Notes: generated by a model not told the origin, from the letters alone. 34,989 nt of DNA from Treponema sp. (GCA_016288205.1 JAEEYO010000071.1:1-34989), one strand, 5' to 3'. Numbered from the stretch's first letter, positions 6,437 to 15,212 are shown. Made by a program: numbers and translations.

Positions 6437-7453
6437 ATGAAAAAAGTATTTTGTATTTTGCTATTATTAAGTTCATTGATTACTTTTGCTCATGCAGGCT
6501 CAAAAAAAGAGCAAAAGGATTTCTCATTGATATATTTATTCCAAAAAGGCTATAATGAAAATGCCGCATATTCAATTTATAGTGGAGAACAATTGCTTAC
6601 TGATTTGAAAACTCTGAGCAAGCGCAAAATTCTGGACATAAGAATTGACAGAAACAATGAGGATTCTGTTTTGTTTGCGGAACAAATTGAAAATTTATAT
6701 CGCGTAATCAGGCTCAATTATATTACAAACGCGGAAACTGTTTTGTTTGAATTTGAGCAGGAAATATATCGCTTCAGTGCCTTCACAGAAAATACTTTTT
6801 TCTGGTGCGAGCGATGTGAAAAAAGCCCGGAGCCACATATTCTATACGAATACGATTCACGGACAAAGCAGATAAAAAAATTATATGAGCTTGAGGATTT
6901 CCGCAAAAGTCCGAAATATGGCTGGGAGCACAGATATATTTCAGGTGTTCATGCTGACGACAATTTCATCTATTTTTATGTGGACGGAGGATTTGTCGGA
7001 GACTCAGGATATTATGTACTTGACCGCTCAACAGGGGATGTCCGGACAAACGAAATTCAACTGGGATGGTCTTACCCCGGCGCACGATACAAAAACAAGA
7101 TAATACGAGAGAGCTCCACAGTTGTTAAGTCTGGAGATGTCACATCCTGGAAACGCGACGGAAAAAGCTGTGTCATATTTGATTTGGACACTTTCGAAGA
7201 AGTCGCATGCACTTTCAAACAAAGATACGAACCCATGGCGGGTCCGCTGATACTTTTATCCGATGATTATTTTTTGGTACCGCTTTGTGTCAGTCCAATC
7301 AGAGATTCTTTCCGCAACGGACTTTTCGGTTACAGTTGGACTGTTTGCTATACGGTATTTGATATCAAGAATAATAAATCCATTTTCAAAGGAATAAAAA
7401 CGGAAACAAAAACAATGAAGCTTGTGGACGCCGTTTTAAAAACGGAAAAATGA
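6437..7453 (+). CDS. Exported protein of unknown function
   Basis: 338 aa, ATG 6437 with AGGAG, 16 bases after the PstS-like gene, so probably co-transcribed. A Sec signal peptide ends near AHA|GSKK (residue 20). The mature part has several beta-strand-rich repeats with aromatic residues and Asp/Tyr turns (for example FIYFYVDGGFVGDSGYYVLDRSTGDV), reminiscent of beta-propeller blades, but I could not define repeats. Periplasmic or surface location is inferred. No family recognised. Confidence 0.8.
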   Translation: MKKVFCILLLLSSLITFAHAGSKKEQKDFSLIYLFQKGYNENAAYSIYSGEQLLTDLKTLSKRKILDIRIDRNNEDSVLFAEQIENLYRVIRLNYITNAETVLFEFEQEIYRFSAFTENTFFWCERCEKSPEPHILYEYDSRTKQIKKLYELEDFRKSPKYGWEHRYISGVHADDNFIYFYVDGGFVGDSGYYVLDRSTGDVRTNEIQLGWSYPGARYKNKIIRESSTVVKSGDVTSWKRDGKSCVIFDLDTFEEVACTFKQRYEPMAGPLILLSDDYFLVPLCVSPIRDSFRNGLFGYSWTVCYTVFDIKNNKSIFKGIKTETKTMKLVDAVLKTEK

Positions 7454-7501
7454 AAAAAAAACGGGCATCCTCCTACCCCACCTTGGATAAGAAAATGCCC
7501 G
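7452..7501 (-). terminator. Rho-independent terminator of htpG
   Basis: Read on the minus strand, CGGGCAT (7501-7495) pairs with ATGCCCG (7468-7462) across a 26-base loop and is followed directly by nine Ts. It lies 46 bases after the htpG stop and faces the end of the plus-strand gene at 7453. Confidence 0.7.
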
Positions 7502-7546
7502 GATTTACCCTTGAAGCTCTCAAAAGTTTTTAGACGTTATCTGATT

Positions 7547-9517
7547 TTATTTCACGAGCAGAGCGTTCATCGCCTTTACGAATGCGGCGGGATCCTTAAG
7601 CTCGGCACCATCAACAAGCAGGGACTGATCCAAAAGAACCTCGCTCACCTGTGAAACGAACTCATCGGACACATCGCCCTCAAGCTTTTTCACGAGCGGG
7701 TGGTCGGCGTTAATCTCAAGGATTGGTTTTACCATGCTCACGTTGCCCTGTCCCATCGCCTTCATCATACGCTCCATCTGCAATGAAGGATCGTTCTCGT
7801 CAATGACAATGCACGCGGGGCTGTCGGAAAGACGCTTGCTCAAAACAACGTCCTTAACGCGCTCACCAAGTGCCTTCTTGATTTTTTCCTGGACCGGCTT
7901 AAAGGCCTCTTCCTTTTTCTTCGCCTCTTCCTTGTCCACACCAAGCTCGTCATCGCTTCCGGCACGGTTCACGGCCTTCAAATCATAATCCTTGTATTTT
8001 CCGTACTGTGGAATCACGATGTCGTCAATCTCGTCGGCCATAATCAGGACTTCGAATCCCTTCTTTTTATATGCCTCAAGAAGCGGTGACTCACGCAGGT
8101 TCTTTTCGTCGGTTCCGGTGATGTAATAGATTGCCTTCTGGTCATCCTTCATTCTGCTCACGTAATCGGCAAAGCTTGTCCACTTGTCGTCGCCAGTTCC
8201 AGACTCATCGGTGCTCTTGAAACGCAGAATCTCCGCAATCTCATCGCGGTTGGCATAATCAGAATAGAGGCCCTCCTTCAACGGACGGTTGTAGCTCTTT
8301 ACAAACTTGTTCCATTTTTCAATCGCAGCCTTATCCTCGTCGCTGGGATTCTCCTCCTTTCTTGCCTTGTCCGCGGCTTCACCGAGCTTTTTGAATTCAC
8401 CGAGCAGCTTTTTCACGGATGAGGATTTGATTGTCTCAAGGATTCTGTTCTGCTGAAGAATCTCACGGCTCACGTTCAGAGGCAGGTCCTCAGAATCGAT
8501 TACACCGCGCACAAAACGCAGATAGGCGGGAAGCAGCTCACGGTCATCGTCGGTGATGAAAACACGCTTGACATAAAGTTTTACTCCGCTCTTGTAGTCC
8601 GCCTGATACATGTCAAAAGGAGCGACCTGAGGCACATAGAAAAGCGTTGTATATTCCTGGGTTCCCTCCGCGTGGACATGTGAGTACATGAGAGGATCGG
8701 TTCCGTCGTGGCTGATCACCTTGTAGAACTCATTGTAATCCTCGGGCTTAAGCTCGCTCTTGCTCTTTTTCCACAGTGCGCTTGCCGAGTTCACCTGCTC
8801 AATCTTGTTCTCAGTTCCATCCGGCTTTCCGTCCTTGTCATATTTGTTCTGGACATAGTGCAGGTAGATTGGGAACGCGATGTGATTGGAATACTTTTTA
8901 ATCAGCTCGTCAATCTTCCATCTTGAGGCATAATCCTTGCTGTCATCATTCAGATGCATCTCTATTGCGGTACCCACGGTCTCTGTCTTGTCGAATCCGT
9001 ATTTTTTCGCCTCTTCGCTCGAAAGGGAAAGCTCGTCAATCTCGTAAGCATTGGTTCCGTCAGATGACCAGTGCCATGCCTTTCCGTCTCCACCGGCTTT
9101 TCTTGTGTAAACATCAATCTTTGAGGCAGCCATGAACGCGCTGTAGAATCCCACGCCGAACTGTCCGATTAAATCAGAGCTGCCACTTCCGCTCTCCGAA
9201 AGCTTGTCGATGAACGCCTTGGTTCCGCTACGTGCGATGGTTCCAAGATTGTCCCCCAAATCCTTTTCGTCCATTCCAATTCCAGAATCCTGAACAGTCA
9301 GCGTCTGCTTTGAGTCATCAAAAGTAATGTCAATGCGTGGCGTAAAAGTGAGCGACTTGTAAGCATCATCACTTACAGTCAGATACTTGAGCTTGTCAAG
9401 GGCATCGGAGGCGTTGGAAACAATCTCCCTTAAAAAAATGTCCTTGTTTGAGTACATTGAGTGGATGATGAGCTTTAAAAGCTGATTTACTTCCGTCTGA
9501 AACTGATATTTTGCCAT
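7547..9517 (-). CDS. htpG: Chaperone protein HtpG (Hsp90)
   Basis: 656 aa, full length for bacterial Hsp90. The GHKL ATPase domain shows EIVSNASDALDKL (Glu31, Asn35), QDSGIGM (Asp77, Gly79-Met82) and GQFGVGFYSAFM (119-129). A middle domain with VFITDDDRELLPAYLRFVRGVIDSEDLPLNVSRE follows, and the C-terminal dimerisation part contains the Met-rich segment ERMMKAMGQG. It is a cytosolic ATP-dependent chaperone for late folding and stress. ATG 9517 is preceded by GGAG. Its own promoter lies at 9565-9593 and a terminator at 7452-7501, so it is monocistronic. No CIRCE-like inverted repeat is seen upstream. Confidence 0.98.
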   Translation of the reverse strand: MAKYQFQTEVNQLLKLIIHSMYSNKDIFLREIVSNASDALDKLKYLTVSDDAYKSLTFTPRIDITFDDSKQTLTVQDSGIGMDEKDLGDNLGTIARSGTKAFIDKLSESGSGSSDLIGQFGVGFYSAFMAASKIDVYTRKAGGDGKAWHWSSDGTNAYEIDELSLSSEEAKKYGFDKTETVGTAIEMHLNDDSKDYASRWKIDELIKKYSNHIAFPIYLHYVQNKYDKDGKPDGTENKIEQVNSASALWKKSKSELKPEDYNEFYKVISHDGTDPLMYSHVHAEGTQEYTTLFYVPQVAPFDMYQADYKSGVKLYVKRVFITDDDRELLPAYLRFVRGVIDSEDLPLNVSREILQQNRILETIKSSSVKKLLGEFKKLGEAADKARKEENPSDEDKAAIEKWNKFVKSYNRPLKEGLYSDYANRDEIAEILRFKSTDESGTGDDKWTSFADYVSRMKDDQKAIYYITGTDEKNLRESPLLEAYKKKGFEVLIMADEIDDIVIPQYGKYKDYDLKAVNRAGSDDELGVDKEEAKKKEEAFKPVQEKIKKALGERVKDVVLSKRLSDSPACIVIDENDPSLQMERMMKAMGQGNVSMVKPILEINADHPLVKKLEGDVSDEFVSQVSEVLLDQSLLVDGAELKDPAAFVKAMNALLVK

Positions 9518-9564
9518 TTTTTTTCTCCTGATTGAGCAAACATTAGAAAATTTCTTATTTATGG

Positions 9565-9593
9565 AAGATAATAAAAAAAATAAAAATCGTCAA
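9565..9593 (-). promoter_or_regulatory. Promoter of htpG
   Basis: On the minus strand TTGACG (9593-9588), 17 bases, TATCTT (9570-9565). The spacer is almost pure A/T. Leader length before ATG 9517 is about 40 bases. Confidence 0.65.
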
Positions 9594-9597
9594 CTTT

Positions 9598-9680
9598 TTT
9601 TTCGGTGGCATTTTGACCTATTTCACCTGATTTTTCGATGCCATTTTGACCTGGTTCACCTAATTTTTCGATGCCATAAG
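9598..9680. repeat. 33-bp tandem repeat, 2.5 copies
   Basis: Units start at 9598, 9631 and 9664. Each begins TTTTTCGRTG, continues with a CATTTTGACCT core and ends near TTCACCTRA; the third copy is cut after 17 bases. Copies 1 and 2 differ at about five positions. The array ends 10 bases before the -35 box of the poly-G lipoprotein gene. Confidence 0.8.
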
Positions 9681-9689
9681 AAACTTACC

Positions 9690-9718
9690 TTGATTTTTGC
9701 ACAGACTTGTGTTAGAAT
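9690..9718 (+). promoter_or_regulatory. Promoter of the poly-G lipoprotein gene
   Basis: TTGATT (9690-9695), 17 bases, TAGAAT (9713-9718). Transcripts would carry a leader of about 100 bases containing the hairpin repeat at 9760-9811. Confidence 0.6.
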
Positions 9719-9759
9719 TTATCCATAAGATTTGCCAACTTTTGAAGCATCATTTTTAA

Positions 9760-9811
9760 TTTATGGGAACCTATAAAAACTTCAGTTTATGGGTAACTCT
9801 GAAAGTGCGAC
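9760..9811. repeat. Dispersed hairpin repeat, copy 1
   Basis: This 52-bp block matches 19645-19698 in the same orientation. It begins TTTATGGGA, shares the core TAAAAACTTCAGTTT, and ends TGCGAC. ACCTATAAA pairs with TTTATGGGT around an AACTTCAGTT centre. Here it lies in the untranslated leader of the poly-G lipoprotein gene. Confidence 0.65.
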
Positions 9812-9827
9812 TGTTTTGGAGGTTTGC

Positions 9828-12300
9828 ATGAAAAAGTTTTATGGATTTTTGGTTAGTACTATACTTTTGACAGGATGGGGGGGGGGTATCAGCATTTTTG
9901 CTCACCTCATGCCAGAACTTTCTTAATGGAAAAGAAATAAAAGAGGAGATTGAAAATCAGATTGCTTATGCGAACGCACCTTCATATAAAATCACCGTGG
10001 AAGCACCAAAAGGAACAGGAGCTACAAGATTGCCAGCAGGTGGTGAAGTAGAGAAAAAAGTGACCGACTCTTTTACGGTACGATTCGAGCCTGCAAGCGA
10101 CTGGGAATTTATCCGCTGGAAAATAGTCGATTCAAAAACACAGACGGAATTCGAAAATGGGGAATATCTTAGTTTGAGCAATCTGACAGAGCCTGAGACT
10201 GAATGCAAATTTTTAAAAGGTCCCGGAGATGAAATTGCACTTTCGATTGTACCCGTCATGGCAGAACGCCCGCAAATCATTTCTAATACTCCGCAATCTT
10301 CTGGAGTTTTAAAAGATACTTCCATTCAAGTATTGTTTGACCACGACATGGACAAGGCTTCCATTTATTACACGCAGGACGAAATGGACAAGCTTATAGA
10401 AGAAGAAATAGCAGTCGAAGCATTGTACTCGGAAACAATTTTGAATGAAGACGGCGAGTCGGAAAACGTTTACAAGGGCTACCAAAAAGACGGTGAGACT
10501 TTCTTTAAAAATATTTTGATTTCAAACAACAGGGACAGCACAAATCTAAACAAATGGTTTGATCCTCCAGTTTTTGAAAACAGCCGCTCACTTATAATTC
10601 GCGTAAAAAGAAACACAAGCGGAACGCCTCTAATTCAGGACTACACTCAGATTCTTGTAAGCGTGGAAAAGGGAATGTCTTACATGAAAGAAGGAAAATC
10701 CGTAGGACTTGCCGGAAGCAAAAGATGGATGTATCATGTAGGCGATGGAACTGACAACATGACTCCTAATTATTCATATACGACTTGCATCGTAAAAGAG
10801 ACAGGAACGACCGCTGCTCTTTCCGTTGACAAAAATCTTACAGGGGATTCAAACGGTGATTTATTATCATCCGAAATAAGAAGCCTCTCATTTTTTGACG
10901 GCAACAGTTTGGACGTGGATTTGAACCTGACGATAAATGACCCGGCAGCAAGTAACGGCTCAATCGGATCAGGACCGAGAACCTGGTTCAAGATAAACCT
11001 GAATAAAGTTTATGACAGCAGATATAACAAGCTTGCGTCGCCGGCATTATTCAAAGAGAAACAAGTTGATTACAATAAAAATATCAGCGCAGACAGCGCG
11101 AGCTTTGAAGGTACAGTTACTCTTGATAATCTGAATCTTCCCGATGGAGTTTACGAGTTGAGTTTTGTTTTCAGCGACATGAGTGGAAATGAGAAAACAT
11201 CCGGTGGAAAGTACTTTGCTGTGGACAAAACCGCACCAGCAGGAATAAGCAACCTGCTTTGCAAATATAAAAGCAACAGCACCCTTGAACTTTCATGGAA
11301 TGTTCCAGCCTCCCACGAACGCGATATTGTTTATAAGTTCAGCTATACAACCAACGGCTCAACATGGAATACACTCAGCGATTGTGATTTCCCGAATACT
11401 TCCGCAACTTTCAATTATGATAAAACAAAAGACTACCACATCTATAAAGTTTACGCAGAAGATGCCAAAGGAAATAGAAGTTCCGTCTTGCAAAAAAAGA
11501 CCCGTACAAAAAAGATGAGCGGAATTTATAATAATTTTGTAGAAGTTGAGGGTGGAACAGTTAGCGGAGCAGTCTCAGGCTCAAATGTATTCAAATCAGG
11601 AAAAACGGTGACTATACGTGACATGATTGTATGCGACCACGAGGTGACACAGCAGGAGTATAAGACCTACTGTCAAGAAGGTAGCACCCTTCCAGACTAC
11701 TACGTTCACGGCGACAATCTCCCTGCTGGTGCAAGCTGGTACGACGCTGTGGTTTACTGTAACCTTCGCTCAATGGATGAGGGACTTACACCTGTTTACA
11801 AATTGGGAACTGAAACAGATCCGAGAAAATGGAGCGAAATTTTTGGAAATGCATCAACAAAATACTGCGGTCCCAATTCAACCAATACAACCTGGGATAA
11901 TGGAATAAGTTTTGACACGACGGCCAATGGCTACCGTCTGCCGACCGACGCAGAATGGGAATACATTGCACGTGGTGGAAACAACGGCATACCAAGTCCA
12001 CAGTACACCTACTCAGGAAGCAACACTATTGGAGATGTGGCATGGTATAAGGGTAACAGCGGAAATGTAGCACATGTAGTAAAAGGCAAGGCCGCGAACA
12101 CACTTGGCATATACGACATGACCGGAAACGTATGGGAATGGTGCTGGGACTGGTATAGCTCAGGTTACCGATGTTGTCGTGGCAATTCCTTTGGTGCTGA
12201 TCCTTCTAGTGAGACAGTCTCTGTTGCACGTCGACGTGGTTTAGTCCAGCGTGGCCGTTACATGGACGTTGGCTTCCGTGTTGTCCGTAATGCCGACTAG
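9828..12300 (+). CDS. Phase-variable FGE/C-lectin-fold surface lipoprotein, out of frame as assembled
   Basis: GGAGG precedes ATG 9828. The frame reads a normal signal start (MKKFYGFLVSTILLTG), enters a run of ten Gs (9877-9886) and stops at 9924-9926. With nine Gs (or twelve) it joins the long frame that is open from 9898 to 12300. The nine-G product is 823 aa with lipobox LTSC, Cys28, followed by QNFLNGKEIKEEIE. Further on come Ig-like domains (including a 'bacterial Ig with DHDMD' segment near residue 135), a fibronectin-III-like domain (about 465-535), then a formylglycine-generating-enzyme type C-lectin domain with GYRLPTDAEWEYIARGG and GNVWEWCWDWY. FGE catalytic function is unlikely; in Treponema this fold is a ligand-binding display scaffold. 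The tail before GFRVVRNAD resembles a DGR variable region. A sequencing error in the G run is the main alternative. Confidence 0.85.
9877..9886 (+). repeat. G10 homopolymer (slippage tract)
   Basis: Ten consecutive Gs inside the signal-peptide codons, a classic slipped-strand contingency tract. With ten Gs translation ends after 32 codons; loss of one or gain of two restores the lipoprotein frame. Confidence 0.9.
12160..12300 (+). other. Candidate DGR variable region (VR) at the lipoprotein C-terminus
   Basis: From about Ser-Gly-Tyr-Arg to the stop, the 3' end encodes RCCRGNSF..., VSVARRRGLVQRGRYMD and the constant end GFRVVRNAD. In DGR targets with this fold the matching stretch reads RG-S-x-Asn/Asp-rich, with xARNxNNP-like runs and then GFR. 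Here expected AAC/AAT positions carry Gly, Arg, Asp, Tyr, Val and Leu codons while flanking positions are kept, as adenine mutagenesis would leave them. Arg codons switch to CGT/CGA, unlike the AGA-rich rest of the gene. No template repeat or reverse transcriptase is in the window. Confidence 0.5.
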
Positions 12301-12355
12301 AATCTTGAATCAACAACCTTGTTCCAGATGGGGATGTCCAATAAGTTAAAAAAAC

Positions 12356-12460
12356 TGTCATTATCGGACTTGATTCGACAACCTATAGTATTGCATTATA
12401 AGCATTTAGAGATTATCAAACCTATTTGTAGCGTAGACTCAAGCAAGTCCGGCAATGACA
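12356..12460. repeat. 105-bp palindromic MITE-like element
   Basis: Terminal inverted repeats TGTCATTATCGGACTTG (12356-12372) and CAAGTCCGGCAATGACA (12444-12460) match at 15 of 17 positions. The word family (GTCATTGCCGGACTTGA-CCGACAATCT) is that of common dispersed palindromes in bacterial genomes, known to me also from spirochaetes. No coding capacity is credible; the plus-strand ORF at 12319-12561 runs through it by chance. Confidence 0.55.
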
Positions 12461-12542
12461 AATCATACTTTTGGGACAGCTCCATGACAAATACTATTTT
12501 TTACTGCACTGGGAAACTAAAATTTCTTCTACACTCCACCTC

Positions 12543-12571
12543 TTGCCTAAATCGTGCATAAGCATTATTTT
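12543..12571 (+). promoter_or_regulatory. Possible promoter for the ArfB-like gene, leaderless layout
   Basis: TTGCCT (12543-12548), 17 bases, TATTTT (12566-12571). The ATG at 12578 would coincide with the expected transcription start, and no ribosome binding site precedes that ATG. The -10 is weak, so this is tentative. Confidence 0.35.
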
Positions 12572-12577
12572 ATCAGT

Positions 12578-12997
12578 ATGGACAAATCAGAACTGCACAA
12601 TTCAATAGAAGAAAACATCTCTTTCATATTTTGCCGGAGCGGTGGAAAAGGCGGACAGAACGTAAACAAAGTGAACACCAAAGTCCACGGTACACTAGAA
12701 ATCAAAAAAATCCGGGGATTGAACGAAGAGGAAATGGCGGCCGTAATCAGAAAGCTGGCAAGCAAAATAAACTCAGAGGGAAATATCTGCATTGATGTGG
12801 ACGACGAGAGGACGCAGGAAGTCAATCGTTCCATAGCACTTAGCCGGATTGAAAGCTGGATTTCGAACGCGGCGAAACTGAATCCAAAGAGAAAAAAGAC
12901 CTCGCCCACGAAAGCGTCCAAAGAAAAGCGACTCAAATCAAAAAAAATCAAATCCGAGCTGAAAAAAAACAGGGCTTGGAAGATGCCTGCTGAGTAA
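12578..12997 (+). CDS. arfB: ArfB-like peptidyl-tRNA hydrolase (ribosome rescue)
   Basis: 139 aa. The GGQ catalytic motif of class I release-factor-like hydrolases is at residues 25-27 in SGGKGGQNVNKVNTKV, and there is no codon-recognition domain, as in ArfB/YaeJ and ICT1. The basic C-terminal tail (KRKKTSPTKASKEKRLKSKKIKSELKKNR) is the ArfB hallmark that inserts in the empty mRNA channel of stalled ribosomes. It would release nascent chains from ribosomes on non-stop mRNA. ATG 12578 was chosen over GTG 12554; neither has a good ribosome binding site. The serine hydrolase gene follows after 12 bases. Confidence 0.9.
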   Translation: MDKSELHNSIEENISFIFCRSGGKGGQNVNKVNTKVHGTLEIKKIRGLNEEEMAAVIRKLASKINSEGNICIDVDDERTQEVNRSIALSRIESWISNAAKLNPKRKKTSPTKASKEKRLKSKKIKSELKKNRAWKMPAE

Positions 12998-13009
12998 AAG
13001 GGGGATATT

Positions 13010-14401
13010 ATGCAGACTTTTTTAGGAGCAATTTTTTGTGCCGTAATGCTGGCCGTCATTCTGATTCTTCGCATCTGGAGAAAAAAATCCGTGGCCAAGA
13101 TTTACGACGAGATGGCGGAAAAGGACAACTCATACACTCTGCTCATCGGCGGATATGACTGGGGCCCCATGGTGGACAAAATCATACTGAACGTGGGAGA
13201 GATCGCATCTGATTTTACCGACGCGGATTTAAGACCGGAGAAATTCAGCGTAAAAATCCTAAGCGAGGGACTTGATTTCAAGAGCGGCAAAAAAACGGAG
13301 ATTGAGGGAAATGCAAAGGTCGTTGCGGCATGGAAAAGCGACATTGATGGAGCACCATGCGAAGATAAATCAGGCGATGACGAAAATCCAGAGACAGAAA
13401 AGCCGACTCACATCACTTTGGCACTTGAGGTACATCCCACCGACTATCTGATTTCGCCCTTCATCTACTCACCTGAAAGCGAGCATAATATATGGAAGAA
13501 AAAATTCAATTTTGAAATCAGCCATGAAAAACTCAGCGCACCGATCACTGAATGCAGCGACTGGTATTCTCCCGACGCAGATCTTTTTACGGACATGAAA
13601 TCCACCGGGGAACTTACAGCGGCATATTTTACTTCTGAAATCGATGAGTCCAGAATCCAGGAGGGAAGAACATATCCCCTGATTGTCTGGCTCAACGGTG
13701 CGTGGGAAGGCGGAACCGACACAAACATAGCCCTGCTCGGAAACAAGGTGACTGCCCTTGCGAAAGACCCCATACAGTCCTATTTCGAGGGAGCATACGT
13801 CCTTTGCATACAGACACCGACATTCTGGATGCAGCACGGAGACAAGCCATACGACATTCTCTCGGACGACTGCACGGACAAAAAATCACGGTACACAAAA
13901 TCATGCAAGCACGTCATAGACACATTCCTGCATCAGACTCCCCTTGTGGACAAAAACCGGATTTACATCGGAGGCTGCTCCAACGGCGGATACATGACCA
14001 TGAACATGCTTCTCTCCTACCCCGACTTTTTCGCGGCATCTTTCCCGGTCTGCGAGGCATACAACGACAAATGGCTTTCCGAAAACGACATCCGCACTCT
14101 TGACAAGATTCCCACATGGTTCGTCCACGCCAAAAATGACACGACGGTGGATCCAGAAAAGCACGTGGTACCTACGACACGACGGCTCATGGAGGCAAGA
14201 ACCGGATATGTCCTGCACATGAACTTTTTCAACGACGTAAGGGACACGAGCGGACGCTTCACTGATGACAAAGGGAAGCCTTATGAGTATAATGGACACA
14301 TGGTCTGGACGTATCTTTTCAACGACCAGTGCTGCTCTGAAAGCGGAGAAAGCCTGTGGGCATGGATTTCAAGACAAAGCCGCCTGGACAACGAAGAATA
14401 G
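13010..14401 (+). CDS. Membrane-anchored alpha/beta hydrolase (prolyl-oligopeptidase / PHB-depolymerase-like esterase)
   Basis: 463 aa, ATG 13010 after GGGGG. An N-terminal hydrophobic segment (about residues 3-21) followed by RIWRKKS suggests a signal anchor. A divergent N-terminal domain comes first. The hydrolase domain then shows the oxyanion strand YPLIVWLNGAWEGG (221-235), nucleophile elbow GGCSNGGY (Ser324), acid in HAKNDTTV (Asp377) and NGHMVW with His430, a complete triad in the right order. It resembles peptidase/esterase proteins (LpqC/PhaZ-type, 'dienelactone-like'), acting on a peptide or ester substrate outside the cytoplasm. The thioesterase gene follows after 9 bases, so the two are one transcription unit. 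Confidence 0.82.
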   Translation: MQTFLGAIFCAVMLAVILILRIWRKKSVAKIYDEMAEKDNSYTLLIGGYDWGPMVDKIILNVGEIASDFTDADLRPEKFSVKILSEGLDFKSGKKTEIEGNAKVVAAWKSDIDGAPCEDKSGDDENPETEKPTHITLALEVHPTDYLISPFIYSPESEHNIWKKKFNFEISHEKLSAPITECSDWYSPDADLFTDMKSTGELTAAYFTSEIDESRIQEGRTYPLIVWLNGAWEGGTDTNIALLGNKVTALAKDPIQSYFEGAYVLCIQTPTFWMQHGDKPYDILSDDCTDKKSRYTKSCKHVIDTFLHQTPLVDKNRIYIGGCSNGGYMTMNMLLSYPDFFAASFPVCEAYNDKWLSENDIRTLDKIPTWFVHAKNDTTVDPEKHVVPTTRRLMEARTGYVLHMNFFNDVRDTSGRFTDDKGKPYEYNGHMVWTYLFNDQCCSESGESLWAWISRQSRLDNEE

Positions 14402-14410
14402 GAGGAATTT

Positions 14411-15166
14411 ATGGTAGATTTAAAGATGTGGCATGAGGAAGGAAATGTCTTTCACAGCCAGATGAGCATATTTTTCAGTCAGGCAAACCGCAACAAGATT
14501 CTGAGTCTGAGCGAGGTCCTGAGGATAACTTCGGACGCGGCGGTGGAGGACTACAGGCAGCAGGGACTTTCCCGGGAGATTCTGGCACAGAACGGATATG
14601 CCATCCTGGTCTCAAGGCTTGCACTGCATTTTCACAGACAGCCGAGGGAAAACGAGCGGATTGAAGTGGTCACATGGGAGGAAAAACCGGAGCTCTTACA
14701 GCTGAGGCGCGCCTACGAAATCAAGAGCATGGACGGAGAGAGGCTTGTGAGCGGAATGAGCACATGGCTTGTGGTAAACCCGGAGACGAGGCGGATAATC
14801 CCCACGAAGGATTTCACCATGCACACCCCCCCGGAGACCGAGACACAGAGAGACTGCATGAAGCCCGGAAAGATTTCTGTTCCAAAAGAGATGAGCATGA
14901 TTGACGAGCGCAAAGTCAAGTTTTCGGACATAGACGCGAACGGACACACCACGAACTCACGCTACGGAGCCTTTGTCGCCGACGCACTCCCCGCGGAATA
15001 CAGGGACAGGGAGCTTGTGGATTTCCGCCTGAACTATTCCAAGGAGGCTCTTCTGGATGAAAAACTCACGGTTTTCGGAAATTTTGACGATAATCTGAAA
15101 AAGGCCTGCATTGTTGGAAAGACCGAAAGCGGCACATCCTTTGAAAGCGAGCTTTTTTTCAAATAG
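14411..15166 (+). CDS. Acyl-ACP thioesterase (FatA/FatB family)
   Basis: 251 aa, ATG 14411 with GGAGG. Two hot-dog modules are visible: the N-terminal half with LSEVLRITSDAAVEDYRQQGLS and MSTWLVVNPETRRIIP, and the C-terminal half with KFSDIDANGHTTNSRYGAF. The latter carries the Asp-x-Asn-x-His type catalytic signature (DANGHTTN) of plant and bacterial acyl-ACP thioesterases. It hydrolyses acyl-ACP to free fatty acid in the cytoplasm, which may adjust chain length for lipoprotein or lipid synthesis. The length is typical for bacterial members. A stop at 15164-15166 is followed 47 bases later by the outer membrane protein gene. Confidence 0.92.
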   Translation: MVDLKMWHEEGNVFHSQMSIFFSQANRNKILSLSEVLRITSDAAVEDYRQQGLSREILAQNGYAILVSRLALHFHRQPRENERIEVVTWEEKPELLQLRRAYEIKSMDGERLVSGMSTWLVVNPETRRIIPTKDFTMHTPPETETQRDCMKPGKISVPKEMSMIDERKVKFSDIDANGHTTNSRYGAFVADALPAEYRDRELVDFRLNYSKEALLDEKLTVFGNFDDNLKKACIVGKTESGTSFESELFFK

Positions 15167-15212
15167 ACGGAATTGGACGCACTATTTTGACGCATTATTA
15201 TAGGAGACTAAA

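Noticed and set aside
9518..9600. CIRCE element before htpG
   Set aside because: No TTAGCACTC/GAGTGCTAA-like inverted repeat is present.
9898..9900. TTG 9898 as the true start of the FGE-fold lipoprotein
   Set aside because: It would remove nearly the whole signal peptide, whereas ATG 9828 has GGAGG and an ideal signal once one G is lost.
9966..10325. 119-aa minus-strand ORF inside the poly-G lipoprotein gene
   Set aside because: Shadow of a strongly supported coding frame, no ribosome binding site or recognisable domain.
12319..12561. 80-aa plus-strand ORF between the lipoprotein and arfB
   Set aside because: It runs through a palindromic repeat and has no family resemblance or ribosome binding site.
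12565..13098. 177-aa minus-strand ORF opposite arfB
   Set aside because: Low-complexity Phe/Ser-rich reverse image of the Lys-rich tail of arfB.
15173..15201. TTGGAC-17-TATTAT as promoter of the beta-barrel gene
   Set aside because: The transcript would start after the AGGAG ribosome binding site, removing it.
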